From the NCBI GenBank assembly GCA_963765955.1, contig CAVXYA010000002.1:372001-436000 (forward strand): a DNA stretch of 64,000 nt, read 5' to 3'. The notes below the pieces were generated by a model. That model saw nothing but the letters and a program-made list of their open reading frames with translations. It was not told the DNA's origin and searched no databases. The position numbers and the translations under genes are program-made. Shown here piece by piece: positions 25,945 to 33,181 of this stretch. This stretch comes from JAXDMK01 sp963765955 (GTDB taxonomy: Bacteria; Actinomycetota; Acidimicrobiia; Acidimicrobiales; AC-14). Each line of letters starts with the position of its first letter. Position 1 is the first letter of the stretch.

Positions 25945-26160
25945 CGACCGAATCCCTCGGCCAGCATGTTTTCATCCTCAGCAGCCCGCCGTCCGTTCGT
26001 GGAACGGCCGAGGCTGACGAAGCCGAGGGTGCGCGGCCGCGAGAACCGCTCGGCGAGCACCTCCGCGGCCAGGGTCTCGGGAGCGACGCCAAGTTCCGCC
26101 GCCGCCTCCGCCACGCGCTGCGGCAACTCCGTCGTCGACTTCAAGTGTGAGCTTCGTCAT
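25941..26160 (-). pseudogene. VapB-type antitoxin, frameshift near the N-terminus
   Basis: GGAGGAG precedes ATG 26160, which opens MTKLTLEVDDG and then falls out of frame. The rest of a normal antitoxin (QRVAEAAAELGVAPETLAAE, VLAERFSRP, ENMLAEGFGR) reads in the adjacent frame to TGA at 25941. The shift lies around 26120-26130. An internal TTG at 26144 could start only an altered product. The partner toxin downstream is intact. Confidence 0.65.
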
Positions 26161-26277
26161 CGCTCCTCCAGTGTAGGAACACCGGAGCGTCGAGTCGTGG
26201 TGCGGGGCGCTGCCACTGGCCGGCTGACCCAGTGATCTGCTGTGCGTCAGAATCGGGACGGGACGACTGACGGACCA

Positions 26278-26394
26278 GCTCCTGGCGGCCGCCACGGAGG
26301 CGGGGAGGGCGTTGGCCGCGTCGGCCATCCGCTGGTCATACGTGACCACGGCCCGCAGGTCGGCGTCGATGAGGGCCGACGCGAGGTGGATGGC
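26278..26394 (-). pseudogene. VapC (PIN) C-terminal remnant
   Basis: AIHLASALIDADLRAVVTYD followed by QRMADAANALP equals the end of a PIN toxin and closely resembles residues 95-125 of the intact VapC at 28010-28408. The start and the catalytic N-terminus are missing. DNA identity with 28052-28130 is also high, pointing to duplication rather than independent arrival. Confidence 0.65.
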
Positions 26395-26466
26395 ATACCA
26401 AGCTGGAAGGCTATCCATCCCGTTGGCGTCGGTCCTTGTAGATCGGTTTCGTAGTACGATTGCTCG

Positions 26467-26712
26467 ATGTGGATGTGCGCCTCTCTGCGCTCAGAGCACG
26501 GAGTCCTCGTCGAGGACATCGAACACGCTGTACGAAACGCCATGGTAATCGAGGATATGGACGACGACTTACGTCTCTACCTCGGACCGAGCCGGAGCGG
26601 CATGCTGCTCGAAGTCATCGCCCTGATGAGGACGGAGAACCAGACGGAGTTGGTGATTCACGCCATGCCGATGCGAGCGAAGTATCGACCGCTGTTGCCC
26701 GGAGGCTCATGA
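26467..26712 (+). CDS. Putative toxin of a toxin/CopG-type antitoxin pair
   Basis: 81 residues: HGVLVEDIEHAVRNAMVIED, LYLGPSRSGMLLEVIALM, VIHAMPMRAKYRPLLPGG. Proteins with this GPxRxGxLLEV...HAMPMRxKY pattern occur beside CopG-like antitoxins in actinobacteria and resemble small RNase-type toxins; the exact family name is not certain. The stop overlaps the next ATG (ATGA). The frame carries no disruption. Confidence 0.6.
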   Translation: MWMCASLRSEHGVLVEDIEHAVRNAMVIEDMDDDLRLYLGPSRSGMLLEVIALMRTENQTELVIHAMPMRAKYRPLLPGGS

Positions 26713-27014
26713 TGACCGAGGACCTTGGAAAGACCCGTAGCGGCGAGCCGATCACCGAGGAGCTTCTCGAGAAGCTCACGGCACAGGCGGAGGAGGGCTT
26801 CGACGTCGGGAGGCTGCATAACCGCAGGTCAGAGCCTATTTGGAGCTGTGTCCCGCCTACAGGTCGGCTCACCACCGCACCAGATGGGGGCCGAGGTCGA
26901 GGGCTCTGCGCTTTGGCTTTACGTCTGGACGGTTCCCACCGCGTCCCGACCGGTCCTGCACTCGCAGGCCGCAGGCTTCGCCCTTTTTCGATAGGTGGCT
27001 CGGTAGTCTGGTAG
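26709..27014 (+). pseudogene. CopG-type antitoxin truncated after about 40 residues
   Basis: GGAGG precedes ATG 26709. The first part, DLGKTRSGEPITEELLEKL and AEEGFDVGRLHNRR, is the usual beginning of these antitoxins, which normally continue into a ribbon-helix-helix DNA-binding domain. Here the homology stops near 26830. About 20 nt later begins the repeat of the rnpB end (26851), and the remaining open frame to 27014 looks random. The truncation therefore probably marks a recombination junction. Confidence 0.6.
26851..26872. repeat. Second copy of the rnpB 3'-end repeat (candidate relic attachment site)
   Basis: 21 of 22 nt are identical to 23448-23469, the 3' strand of rnpB helix P1, in direct orientation 3,403 bp away. 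Weaker similarity (CACCA-like, then a G-run) continues for about 20 nt. No other rnpB sequence is present here. Ends of RNA genes are typical integration sites, so this pair could flank an inserted or exchanged segment. No integrase gene lies between the copies. Confidence 0.6.
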
Positions 27015-27016
27015 CG

Positions 27017-27214
27017 ATGGCTTCCGACGCGCTTCCCCTGTCGACGGACGAGTTCCTCGCACGCGTACGCGCCGGTAGACCGTCGACCGCTGACGACGTG
27101 TCGATCACGCTCGACGGGCGGCGGCTCGACAGCAAGGAGGCCGTCTTGGCGTGGCTCGCCGATGTAGAGGCGGATCGCGTTGCCGGCCGCCTCGTCAAGC
27201 TGGATGACGACTGA
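27017..27214 (+). CDS. Small protein paired with nucleotidyltransferase (DDVSITxDGRRLDS family)
   Basis: 65 residues, MASDALPLSTDEFLARVRAG and DDVSITLDGRRLDSKEAVLA plus WLADVEADRVAGR. It is the free-standing version of the C-terminal domain of the protein at 25120. It overlaps the nucleotidyltransferase start by 11 nt, the organisation of an antitoxin-toxin operon. Function unproven; the repeated occurrence in one cluster supports a shared antitoxin-like or adaptor role. Confidence 0.6.
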   Translation: MASDALPLSTDEFLARVRAGRPSTADDVSITLDGRRLDSKEAVLAWLADVEADRVAGRLVKLDDD

Positions 27215-27431
27215 GGCGCCGCCGCTCGACGTCGAGCAGATCCTCTCGACGCTCACGCGCCACGGGGTCGAGCTCCTCCTTGTGGGAGGCGTCGCCGCGA
27301 TTGCCCACGGCGCCCGCCGGTTGACTGTCGACCTCGACTGCGTCGCGCTGAAGACGTACGACAAATCTCGACCGGCTCGCCGAGGCTTGCGCGATCTCAA
27401 CGCCAGGCGTCGCACCCGGCGGCGATGGTGA
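27204..27431 (+). pseudogene. MNT/AbiEii-type nucleotidyltransferase, truncated
   Basis: MTTEAPPLDVEQILSTLTRH and GVELLLVGGVAAIAHGARRL then TVDLDC form the N-terminal core of a polymerase-beta-like nucleotidyltransferase (GG-A-HG and D-x-D). A one-base shift near 27362 moves YDNLDRLAEAC out of frame. The rest of the gene is replaced by the 3' end of the convergent mazF-like gene. About 50-60 of the expected 180 residues remain. Confidence 0.6.
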
Positions 27432-27733
27432 GGGCGCGGCACGCGGCAACCATGGTGTGATCGCTCGCTCGGCCCAGGCGCCGAAGGAGGAGGCGTGCGG
27501 GCCAGCAGCAAGGTGTTGTCGAAGTCGGCCACCGACTCGGCAGCCAGGCCCGCTTCTTGGCCAACTGGCACCTCGGTGGCCAAGTGCCGGACGGTGAAGG
27601 TGATCGGGGCACAGATCACAGAATGGAGAAGGCGCCCCAACGGGTCACGGGTGAGGGCCAGCACACGACGAGGCTTGTCGCCGGGGACCTCGGCGAGCCA
27701 CACGTCGCCCCTCCGCGCCGCGGGCGCCTTCAC
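27397..27733 (-). pseudogene. MazF/PemK-type toxin, one frameshift
   Basis: RRGDVWLAEVPGDKPRRVLA, LTRDPLGRLLHSVICAPITF and FDNTLLLAR are the first three quarters of a MazF-fold mRNA interferase. Near 27495 the frame changes to LRRLGRASDHTMVAACRALT, the normal last helix. Total about 112 residues. GTG at 27733 overlaps the antitoxin stop (GTGA). The tail overlaps the truncated nucleotidyltransferase gene on the other strand. Confidence 0.65.
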
Positions 27734-27993
27734 GGCGAACGTCCGTAGAGCGCGTCGTAGTCGACCTCGTCATCGTCGAGATCGAACGTGACGGCCAGGT
27801 CGGCGAGCCCAAGCTCTGCCTGGTCCTGCGGGTGACGCGTGCAGGCTTCGACGTCGCGCCGGAGGCGCTCCGTCCGAATCAGGCGGTCGAGCGCCACGTC
27901 GAGCACCTCGGACATCGACCGCCCACCGATCAGGATGCGGGCCTCCTCGACCTTGTCCCGATCGAGGGTCACGGTCACTTTCTGCCGTGCCAT
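27730..27993 (-). CDS. Antitoxin partner of the MazF-like toxin
   Basis: 87 residues, MARQKVTVTLDRDKVEEARI (ribbon-helix-helix strand and helix), GGRSMSEVLDVALDRLIRTE, and an acidic tail DLDDDEVDYDALYGRSP that would block the toxin's active site. ATG at 27993. Coupled by a 4-nt overlap to the toxin frame. The operator probably lies in the 16-nt gap to the next gene. Confidence 0.75.
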   Translation of the reverse strand: MARQKVTVTLDRDKVEEARILIGGRSMSEVLDVALDRLIRTERLRRDVEACTRHPQDQAELGLADLAVTFDLDDDEVDYDALYGRSP

Positions 27994-28009
27994 ACCGAAG
28001 ATCGTAAGG

Positions 28010-28408
28010 TTAGGCGGGCGACTCGACCACGAGGGAGAGGGCGGCGGCGGCGTCGGCCATCCGACGGTCGTAGGTGACCACGGCCCGCAGGTCGGCACCG
28101 ACCGAGCTGGCCGACGCCAGGTGGATGGCATCCAGGGACCGCAGAATCGTCCCCGGTGCGAGCGTGGCCGCCTCGTCGAGCAGGGCGCGGTCGATGTTGA
28201 CGTGGTCCACCCGGGCGAGCTGCCGCCTCGCCTGGGCGACCGCCGCCGGGCCGCCGGCAGCCACCGCCCGCACCACCTCGACCCGGGCGAGCGCGCTCGT
28301 CACCCGACCGTCGGTGTGATGCCGGCGGAGAAAGCGGCGCAGCGCGCCCGACTCGGGTTCCAGCTTGACCAGCTTCACGAGCGCGGAGGAGTCCAGGTAC
28401 AACCTCAC
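28010..28408 (-). CDS. VapC-type PIN toxin
   Basis: 132 residues with all PIN acidic positions: MRLYLDSSALVKLV (D6), ARVEVVRAV (E44 region), LDAIHLASA (D95 or so) and VVTYDRRMADAAAAL. Predicted magnesium-dependent RNase cutting tRNA or mRNA. The GTG start overlaps the stop of the Phd/YefM-type antitoxin by GTGA. A diverged partial copy of its 3' end lies at 26278-26394. Confidence 0.85.
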   Translation of the reverse strand: MRLYLDSSALVKLVKLEPESGALRRFLRRHHTDGRVTSALARVEVVRAVAAGGPAAVAQARRQLARVDHVNIDRALLDEAATLAPGTILRSLDAIHLASASSVGADLRAVVTYDRRMADAAAALSLVVESPA

Positions 28409-28671
28409 CGTTCGTCGGCGCGCATCTCGGCCAGGACCGCAGATGCGTCGACGTCGTAGTTTTCGGGCGCCTCGTCGGCCACGTCGGTGCCGTCCTCGGC
28501 GGGCGTGACCCGGCCACTGGCGATCAGGTCGGCCCAGGCATCGGAGGTGATGGGGACGAGGCGCGCCACTGGACGTCCCCGGTCGGTGACCTCCAAGGTC
28601 TCGCCGTTCGCCACACGCTCGAGGTAGCGACTGGCGTGCTGTCGGAGCTCACGGACCCCGATCCGGTCCAT
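28405..28671 (-). CDS. Phd/YefM-type antitoxin
   Basis: 88 residues, MDRIGVRELRQHASRYLERV and GETLEVTDRGRPVARLVPIT: the Phd/YefM DNA-binding fold, followed by a toxin-binding tail DEAPENYDVDASAVLAEMR. ATG 28671 abuts a perfect palindrome (28672-28688) that should be its operator. Forms a bicistronic unit with the PIN toxin. Confidence 0.85.
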   Translation of the reverse strand: MDRIGVRELRQHASRYLERVANGETLEVTDRGRPVARLVPITSDAWADLIASGRVTPAEDGTDVADEAPENYDVDASAVLAEMRADER

Positions 28672-28688
28672 GTGCTACATAATAGCAC
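28672..28688 (-). promoter_or_regulatory. Palindromic operator of the Phd/PIN module
   Basis: GTGCTA-CATAA-TAGCAC is a perfect inverted repeat directly upstream of the antitoxin ATG in unusually AT-rich DNA. Phd/YefM antitoxins autoregulate by binding such palindromes at the start of their own operon. Confidence 0.65.
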
Positions 28689-28808
28689 CAGCTCCGGCGG
28701 CTAGCGCCGCTGGCGACGGCGGCGACGGCGGTTCGGGACAACGCCTCGCGATCGACAGGAGCGATAGTACAATGCCGCTGTCCATACCCCTTGTTCGAAG
28801 GAGTCGTT

Positions 28809-29030
28809 GTGGCCGTGCACAAGACAGCGATCACGATCGATGACGAGCTCGCAGTTGCAGCCCGGCAGGTGTTGGGGACGCGCACTTTGACGGCCACGGT
28901 CGACGCTGCCCTGCGGTCGGTAGTCGAGGGCGCGCGCCGGCGCCGTCACGTCGAGCTGCTGGCCGAGCTCGGCCCGGACTTGGTCGTGGCCCGGGCCGAG
29001 GCGTGGGAGCGGGAGCTGCCCGACCGGTGA
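28809..29030 (+). CDS. VapB-type antitoxin
   Basis: 73 residues: HKTAITIDDELAVAARQVLG, TRTLTATVDAALRSVVEGAR, RRRHVELLAEL, a ribbon-helix-helix VapB. GAAGGAG lies six bases before GTG 28809, which is preferred over TTG 28791 and GTG 28815. The stop overlaps the vapC start (GTGA). Confidence 0.8.
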   Translation: MAVHKTAITIDDELAVAARQVLGTRTLTATVDAALRSVVEGARRRRHVELLAELGPDLVVARAEAWERELPDR

Positions 29031-29440
29031 CCACGTACCTCGCCGACACCAGCGCACTTGCCCGCTTGGGGGTGGGGGCGGTCGGGGAGCGCCTCGCCCC
29101 GCTGATCTTGGCCGGCGAGGTCGCCACCTGCGGGGTGATCGACCTCGAGGTCGGGGTGTCCGCCCGGACCAAGGCCAACCACGACGAGTTGTGCGTCGGT
29201 CAGGCGTCGATGCCCCGGGCGCCGCTGACCGACGCCAGCTTCGCCCGGGCGCTGCAGGTGCAAGGTCTGCTCGCGGCGCGCGCCCAGCATCGCCGCGTAT
29301 CGATTCCGGACCTACTGGTGGCCGCAGCTGCTGAGGCGGCCGGGCTGGTGGTGCTGCACTACGACGCGGACTATGACCTGATCGCCGCTGTGACCGGCCA
29401 GACAGTGGAGTGGGTCGTCCCTCGCGGCAGTGTTGACTGA
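29027..29440 (+). CDS. VapC-type PIN toxin
   Basis: 137 residues: TTYLADTSALARLG (D), CGVIDLEVGVSARTKA (E), SIPDLLVAAAAEAAGLVVLH (D) and YDADYDLIAAVTGQ (final D). Complete PIN RNase of the common mycobacterial VapC type. GTG start at 29027 in a 4-nt overlap with vapB. Confidence 0.87.
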   Translation: MTTYLADTSALARLGVGAVGERLAPLILAGEVATCGVIDLEVGVSARTKANHDELCVGQASMPRAPLTDASFARALQVQGLLAARAQHRRVSIPDLLVAAAAEAAGLVVLHYDADYDLIAAVTGQTVEWVVPRGSVD

Positions 29441-29546
29441 TCGTGGCTGCGCCGAGGTAGGCCCGCTGGTGCGCATGACCGTACGCTCGGTGGCTCCGGC
29501 TTGACTCCGCCCATGGGTCGACGCCCTGGCGGCGCCTCGTTGACGC

Positions 29547-30110
29547 CTATGTCGCCTCCGCGTCTCGTACCAGCGCTCGCAGCCGCACGACTCTCGGGAG
29601 CATGCCCGGCCCGCGCAGACCGACGAGCTGGCGCTCGATGTAGTCGATGTCGATGCGCGGTCGGGCGCGGGCGATCGCCCGCAGGTCCACCCAATCCTTG
29701 TCCCTGCCGAACGACAGCTTGAACACGGCCAGGTCTTCTGCGGACAGGAACGGGAGAACGAGCCGTTCAGGGCCGAACGGGTGGTTGACGCAACGGCGCT
29801 CGATCTCGACGTAACGCTCGTCCAGCGAGGGGAACACGTCGACCGGGTAGGGGTCGCGTGCCCGCCGGAGACGGATCCCGGCAATCGGCAGCCACTCGTC
29901 GCGAGGACGCTCGGGAGTGAGCTTCAGCGGAGCGAACAGGCCGAGCACGACGTCGATCTCCGACGCCGGCGCGAACACGTTGACGTCGATGTCGACCGTG
30001 CCTCGCGGCTCGGCGACGTAGGCCAGCGCCAGTGCCCCCCCGAACGCGTGGGCCTGACCCGCGGCGAGGAGCACCCGATGGACGTCGACGACCAGCTCGA
30101 CGAGGCTCAA
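29547..30110 (-). CDS. Nucleotidyltransferase toxin (AbiEii/MenT-like)
   Basis: 187 residues. AFGGALALAYVAEPRGTVDI and DVNVFAP carry the G-G-x-A-L-A and D-x-D metal site of polymerase-beta-like transferases. DVFPSLDERYVEIERR and LSAEDLAVFKLSFGRDKDWV plus DLRAIAR form the conserved C-terminal part. Relatives paired with an XRE regulator act as toxins that modify tRNA or proteins. The TTG start at 30110 overlaps the regulator stop by TTGA. Confidence 0.75.
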   Translation of the reverse strand: MSLVELVVDVHRVLLAAGQAHAFGGALALAYVAEPRGTVDIDVNVFAPASEIDVVLGLFAPLKLTPERPRDEWLPIAGIRLRRARDPYPVDVFPSLDERYVEIERRCVNHPFGPERLVLPFLSAEDLAVFKLSFGRDKDWVDLRAIARARPRIDIDYIERQLVGLRGPGMLPRVVRLRALVRDAEAT

Positions 30111-30475
30111 CGACGGGGAAACGCGTCCGAGGCATCGAGGAGCGAGGTGATGGCGCGGGCTCGCTCGTCCATCGAAGCGCCGGGGCGCAGCGCCGGTGCC
30201 TCGTCGGGGGGATCTGCGGGCGACCGAGACGGGAGGTCCTCGTCAGGGAACCACCCCCCGTTCGGGAGGGGACAGTAGATCGTCCGGTCCCCGGCCGTTG
30301 CGGTGAGCTCGAAGCCGCAGGCGACGAGGAGGCGATTGAGGGTGTCAGCCGAAGGTATGCGCCGGCCGCCCTCGATCGCCGAGATGTTCGACTGGCGGAC
30401 GCCGGAAACCTCCGCCAACTGACGTTGCGTCAGCGACCGGGCCTCACGAACAGCGCGAACAAATGTCCCGTACAC
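30107..30475 (-). CDS. XRE-family helix-turn-helix antitoxin/regulator
   Basis: 122 residues. The HTH covers residues 1-60: REARSLTQRQLAEVSGVRQS, NISAIEGGRRIPSADTLNRL. A long polar tail ends DASDAFPRR. Bicistronic with the nucleotidyltransferase. An ATCGA-AC-TCGAT palindrome 13-25 nt upstream is the probable operator. Confidence 0.82.
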   Translation of the reverse strand: MYGTFVRAVREARSLTQRQLAEVSGVRQSNISAIEGGRRIPSADTLNRLLVACGFELTATAGDRTIYCPLPNGGWFPDEDLPSRSPADPPDEAPALRPGASMDERARAITSLLDASDAFPRR

Positions 30476-30488
30476 CGTCTCTCAGTAT

Positions 30489-30500
30489 ATCGAGTTCGAT
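30489..30500 (-). promoter_or_regulatory. Candidate operator of the XRE/nucleotidyltransferase module
   Basis: A perfect 12-nt palindrome (ATCGA-AC-TCGAT on the minus strand) next to TATA-rich DNA just upstream of the XRE start codon. Confidence 0.45.
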
Positions 30501-30652
30501 AAGTGGGCGACGGGCACGGAAGCGTCCTGGGTGGTCGTCGGCAGCAGCGAACCGCCATGGCCTGACGGTCCGACATCCGCGACGGGTGGTCCGCGAGGGG
30601 CGCTCCACTGGCCGTCCGCCTGGGTGCCCGCCGCCGGCGGACGGACCGGCTG

Positions 30653-30886
30653 GTGGGCGGCTGGGCCGCCGATGCCTTCGCCGACTATCAGTCGATGGTC
30701 GCTACCGCCTGGCGCCGGTACCAGCTGGAGCTGGCGGACTGCTACGGGGCGGTGACCAGGTGGCCGGGATCGCCCTTCTGGACCCGCCGGGCCACGCTCG
30801 CCGGTGGCGGCTCACTTTCCGGCGACCCCTTGGGGGCGCAAGGAGCGGCGCGTCAGCCGCCGCTGTCGTCCGGCGTCGTGGGGTAG
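30653..30886 (+). CDS. Hypothetical short frame in the 30.5-30.95 kb gap
   Basis: The first 40 residues (GGWAADAFADYQSMVATAWR, RYQLELADCYGAVTRWPGSP) have strong regional codon bias and look protein-like. The last 30 residues do not. The frame is open back to 30560. It may be the broken edge of a larger gene lost at the accessory-block boundary. Nothing else was recognised between 30476 and 30952. Confidence 0.3.
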   Translation: MGGWAADAFADYQSMVATAWRRYQLELADCYGAVTRWPGSPFWTRRATLAGGGSLSGDPLGAQGAARQPPLSSGVVG

Positions 30887-30952
30887 CTCGTAGACTTCCC
30901 TGCGGGCAGCTGAGGGCAACATTCCACCTCACCGGGGCAGCTGTCTGCCTCT

Positions 30953-33181
30953 TTATGCCGCGCACTCCTCGGTGCAGGCGTGGACGATCGGTAGGTCGAG
31001 GGGTTGGGTGTCCGGTCGGTCGGCGGAGCGGGGAGGGAAGGTGACGGGCTCGGCGCCTGCCAGGGCGGCCGTCATGAACTCGGCCCACACGGGCGCGGCC
31101 ACGCGGCCTCCGGTCAGGCCGGGCACCGGCTCGGTGCTCTGGGGATGCCCGATCCAGACGGCGGCCGCCATCACCGGTGTCGCGCCCACGAACCAGGCGT
31201 CGGCCCCCTCCTCGCTGGTACCGGTCTTCCCAAGTGGCTCCCATCCGGGCAGGGCCGCGGCCGAGCCGGTCCCCTCCCGCACCGCATCCTGGAGCATCTC
31301 GACGAGGATCCCGTTGGCCGCCTCTCCCAGCACCCGCTGCGGAGCGGGCTTCGCCCGGTACAGCTCCCGCCCGTCCCCCGCCAGGACCTGTTCGATCAGA
31401 TAGGGCCGGTTGTGGGTACCGCCGGCGGCGAACGTGGCGTAGGCGGACGCCAGCTCGAGGGGCGAAACGCCGTGCTCGAGCCCGCCCAGGGCGACGGCCG
31501 GGCCCCGCTCGGCGGGCGGCCCCATGGCCCGGTCGACGTCGATGCCCAGCCGCCCGGCCATGTCCGCGATCGGCTCCGGCCCGATGGCCACGCCCAGCTG
31601 GGCGAAGGCGGTGTTGACGCTGTTGATCACCGCGTCGGCCAGGACCACCGGGCCGTGCTGGCTGCCCTCGAAGTTGTCCACGACCCATGCCTCGGGACCG
31701 CCCCGGTAGCTGATCTGGATGGGACCGTCGCCGACCAGGAACTGGGTCTGGGGCATGCCGGCCTCCAGGGCGGCGGCTGCGGCTACGGGCTTGAACGTGC
31801 TCCCCGGCTCCCTCCGCCCCTGGGTGGCGACGTCGAACTGGCTGGCGGCGGCCGTGCCCGCGTCGTGGATGGCGAGGATGGCGCCGGATCGGGGGTCGAC
31901 GGCCACCAGGGCGGACCCCAGATCGGCGGGGGCCTTCTCCAGCGCGGCCCGGGCCGCCTCCTGGGCCCGCCGATCGACGGTCGTCCGGATCTCGAGCCCG
32001 GCGGTGAGGAGCAACCGGCGCCGGTCGTCCTCCGTCCTGCCGAAGGCGGGGTTGGCCAGGAACTCCCGCTTCACGGCCTCGACCACGAAGGGGTCGGCGA
32101 CCGCCTGCGATCGGGCGGGGAGCACCTCGATCGGCGGGGCCGCGGCCGCGGCGGCGGCGTCGGACGAGATGGCCCCGGTAGACACCATGGCCTCGATCAC
32201 CTGGTTGCGCCGGCTGGTCGCGGCCGCCGGATTGGTCCGGGGGTCGAGCGCAGCCGGCGCCCGGATGAGACCGGCGAGGAGCGCGGCCTGGCCCGGGGAC
32301 AACTCGGTGGGCTCGACTCCGAAGAACTCCTCGGCCGCGGCCGCCACCCCGTAGGCCTGGGAGCCGAAGTAGACCTGGTTGAGGTAGCGCTCCAGGATCT
32401 CCTCCTTGCTCAGCCGCGCCTCCAGGGCCACCGCGTAGAGCAGCTCCTTGGCCTTGCGCAGGACGCTCTGCCGGTTGCCGACGAAGTTCTGCTTGGCCAC
32501 CTGTTGGGTGATCGTCGAGCCGCCCTGGGTGACCTCCCCCGCCCGGAGATTGGCGATCAGCGCCCGACCCATGGCCGTGCCGTCGTAGCCTGCGTGGCTC
32601 CAGAAGCTCCGGTCCTCGGCCGCGATCACCGCCTGGCGGACGACGTCAGGGACGTCCTCCAAGGTGATGAGCCGTCGGTTGATGCCGTCGTGGACGTCGG
32701 AGACGCGGCTCCCATCGGCGGCCACGATGGTGGACGCCACCTCGAGCGGCGGAAGCCCTTTGGCGCCGATGCCGTGGGCCAGGGGCTTCGCCGCCAGTTG
32801 GAGCACCGGTCCGGGGGCGATGGTCATGACCGCGAGAACCGTCGTCAGACCGGCCAAGACCCAGGCCGGTCGGCGAATTCGGCGCCGCCGGCGCGGCGGG
32901 GCCGGATGGGCGGGGCCCCCCTCCGCGGTGGAGGCTTCCCTGGCGGAGGAGCGGACCGCGGACGCCCGTCCCTTGGTGGAGGTGAGCCACTGCCCGACCC
33001 GACGGCTGCCCACGCGAGTAACCGCGGTGATCACCCAGATGGCGAGGGAGAGGGCCTCCCTGAAGCGCTTGCCGATGGATGGCGGCGGACGGACCGGCAC
33101 CACCAGGGGAGGCAGGGGGCCGTGCCGCTCGGGCGCCCGCTCAGGGCTGAGGTGACGCGCGTCCCCCGCAGCTGGCACCAC
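30953..33181 (-). CDS. Class A penicillin-binding protein (GT51 transglycosylase/transpeptidase)
   Basis: About 742 residues. A basic N-terminus and one membrane helix (PAWVLAGLTTVLAVMTIAPG) precede the GT51 domain (EDRSFWSHAGYDG, GGSTITQQVAKQN, KAKELLYAVALE). The transpeptidase domain has GSTFKPV (SxxK serine), SVN (SxN) and GKTGTSEEGADAWFVG (KTG). It polymerises and crosslinks peptidoglycan at the outer membrane face. The start is uncertain: GTG 33181 has AGGG six bases upstream, and GTG 33103 is a shorter alternative. No PASTA domain was seen. Confidence 0.88.
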   Translation of the reverse strand: MVPAAGDARHLSPERAPERHGPLPPLVVPVRPPPSIGKRFREALSLAIWVITAVTRVGSRRVGQWLTSTKGRASAVRSSAREASTAEGGPAHPAPPRRRRRIRRPAWVLAGLTTVLAVMTIAPGPVLQLAAKPLAHGIGAKGLPPLEVASTIVAADGSRVSDVHDGINRRLITLEDVPDVVRQAVIAAEDRSFWSHAGYDGTAMGRALIANLRAGEVTQGGSTITQQVAKQNFVGNRQSVLRKAKELLYAVALEARLSKEEILERYLNQVYFGSQAYGVAAAAEEFFGVEPTELSPGQAALLAGLIRAPAALDPRTNPAAATSRRNQVIEAMVSTGAISSDAAAAAAAPPIEVLPARSQAVADPFVVEAVKREFLANPAFGRTEDDRRRLLLTAGLEIRTTVDRRAQEAARAALEKAPADLGSALVAVDPRSGAILAIHDAGTAAASQFDVATQGRREPGSTFKPVAAAAALEAGMPQTQFLVGDGPIQISYRGGPEAWVVDNFEGSQHGPVVLADAVINSVNTAFAQLGVAIGPEPIADMAGRLGIDVDRAMGPPAERGPAVALGGLEHGVSPLELASAYATFAAGGTHNRPYLIEQVLAGDGRELYRAKPAPQRVLGEAANGILVEMLQDAVREGTGSAAALPGWEPLGKTGTSEEGADAWFVGATPVMAAAVWIGHPQSTEPVPGLTGGRVAAPVWAEFMTAALAGAEPVTFPPRSADRPDTQPLDLPIVHACTEECAA

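Noticed and set aside
30702..31688. 328-codon minus-strand frame near the PBP
   Set aside because: Overlaps the verified transpeptidase domain in another frame; its product is compositionally random.
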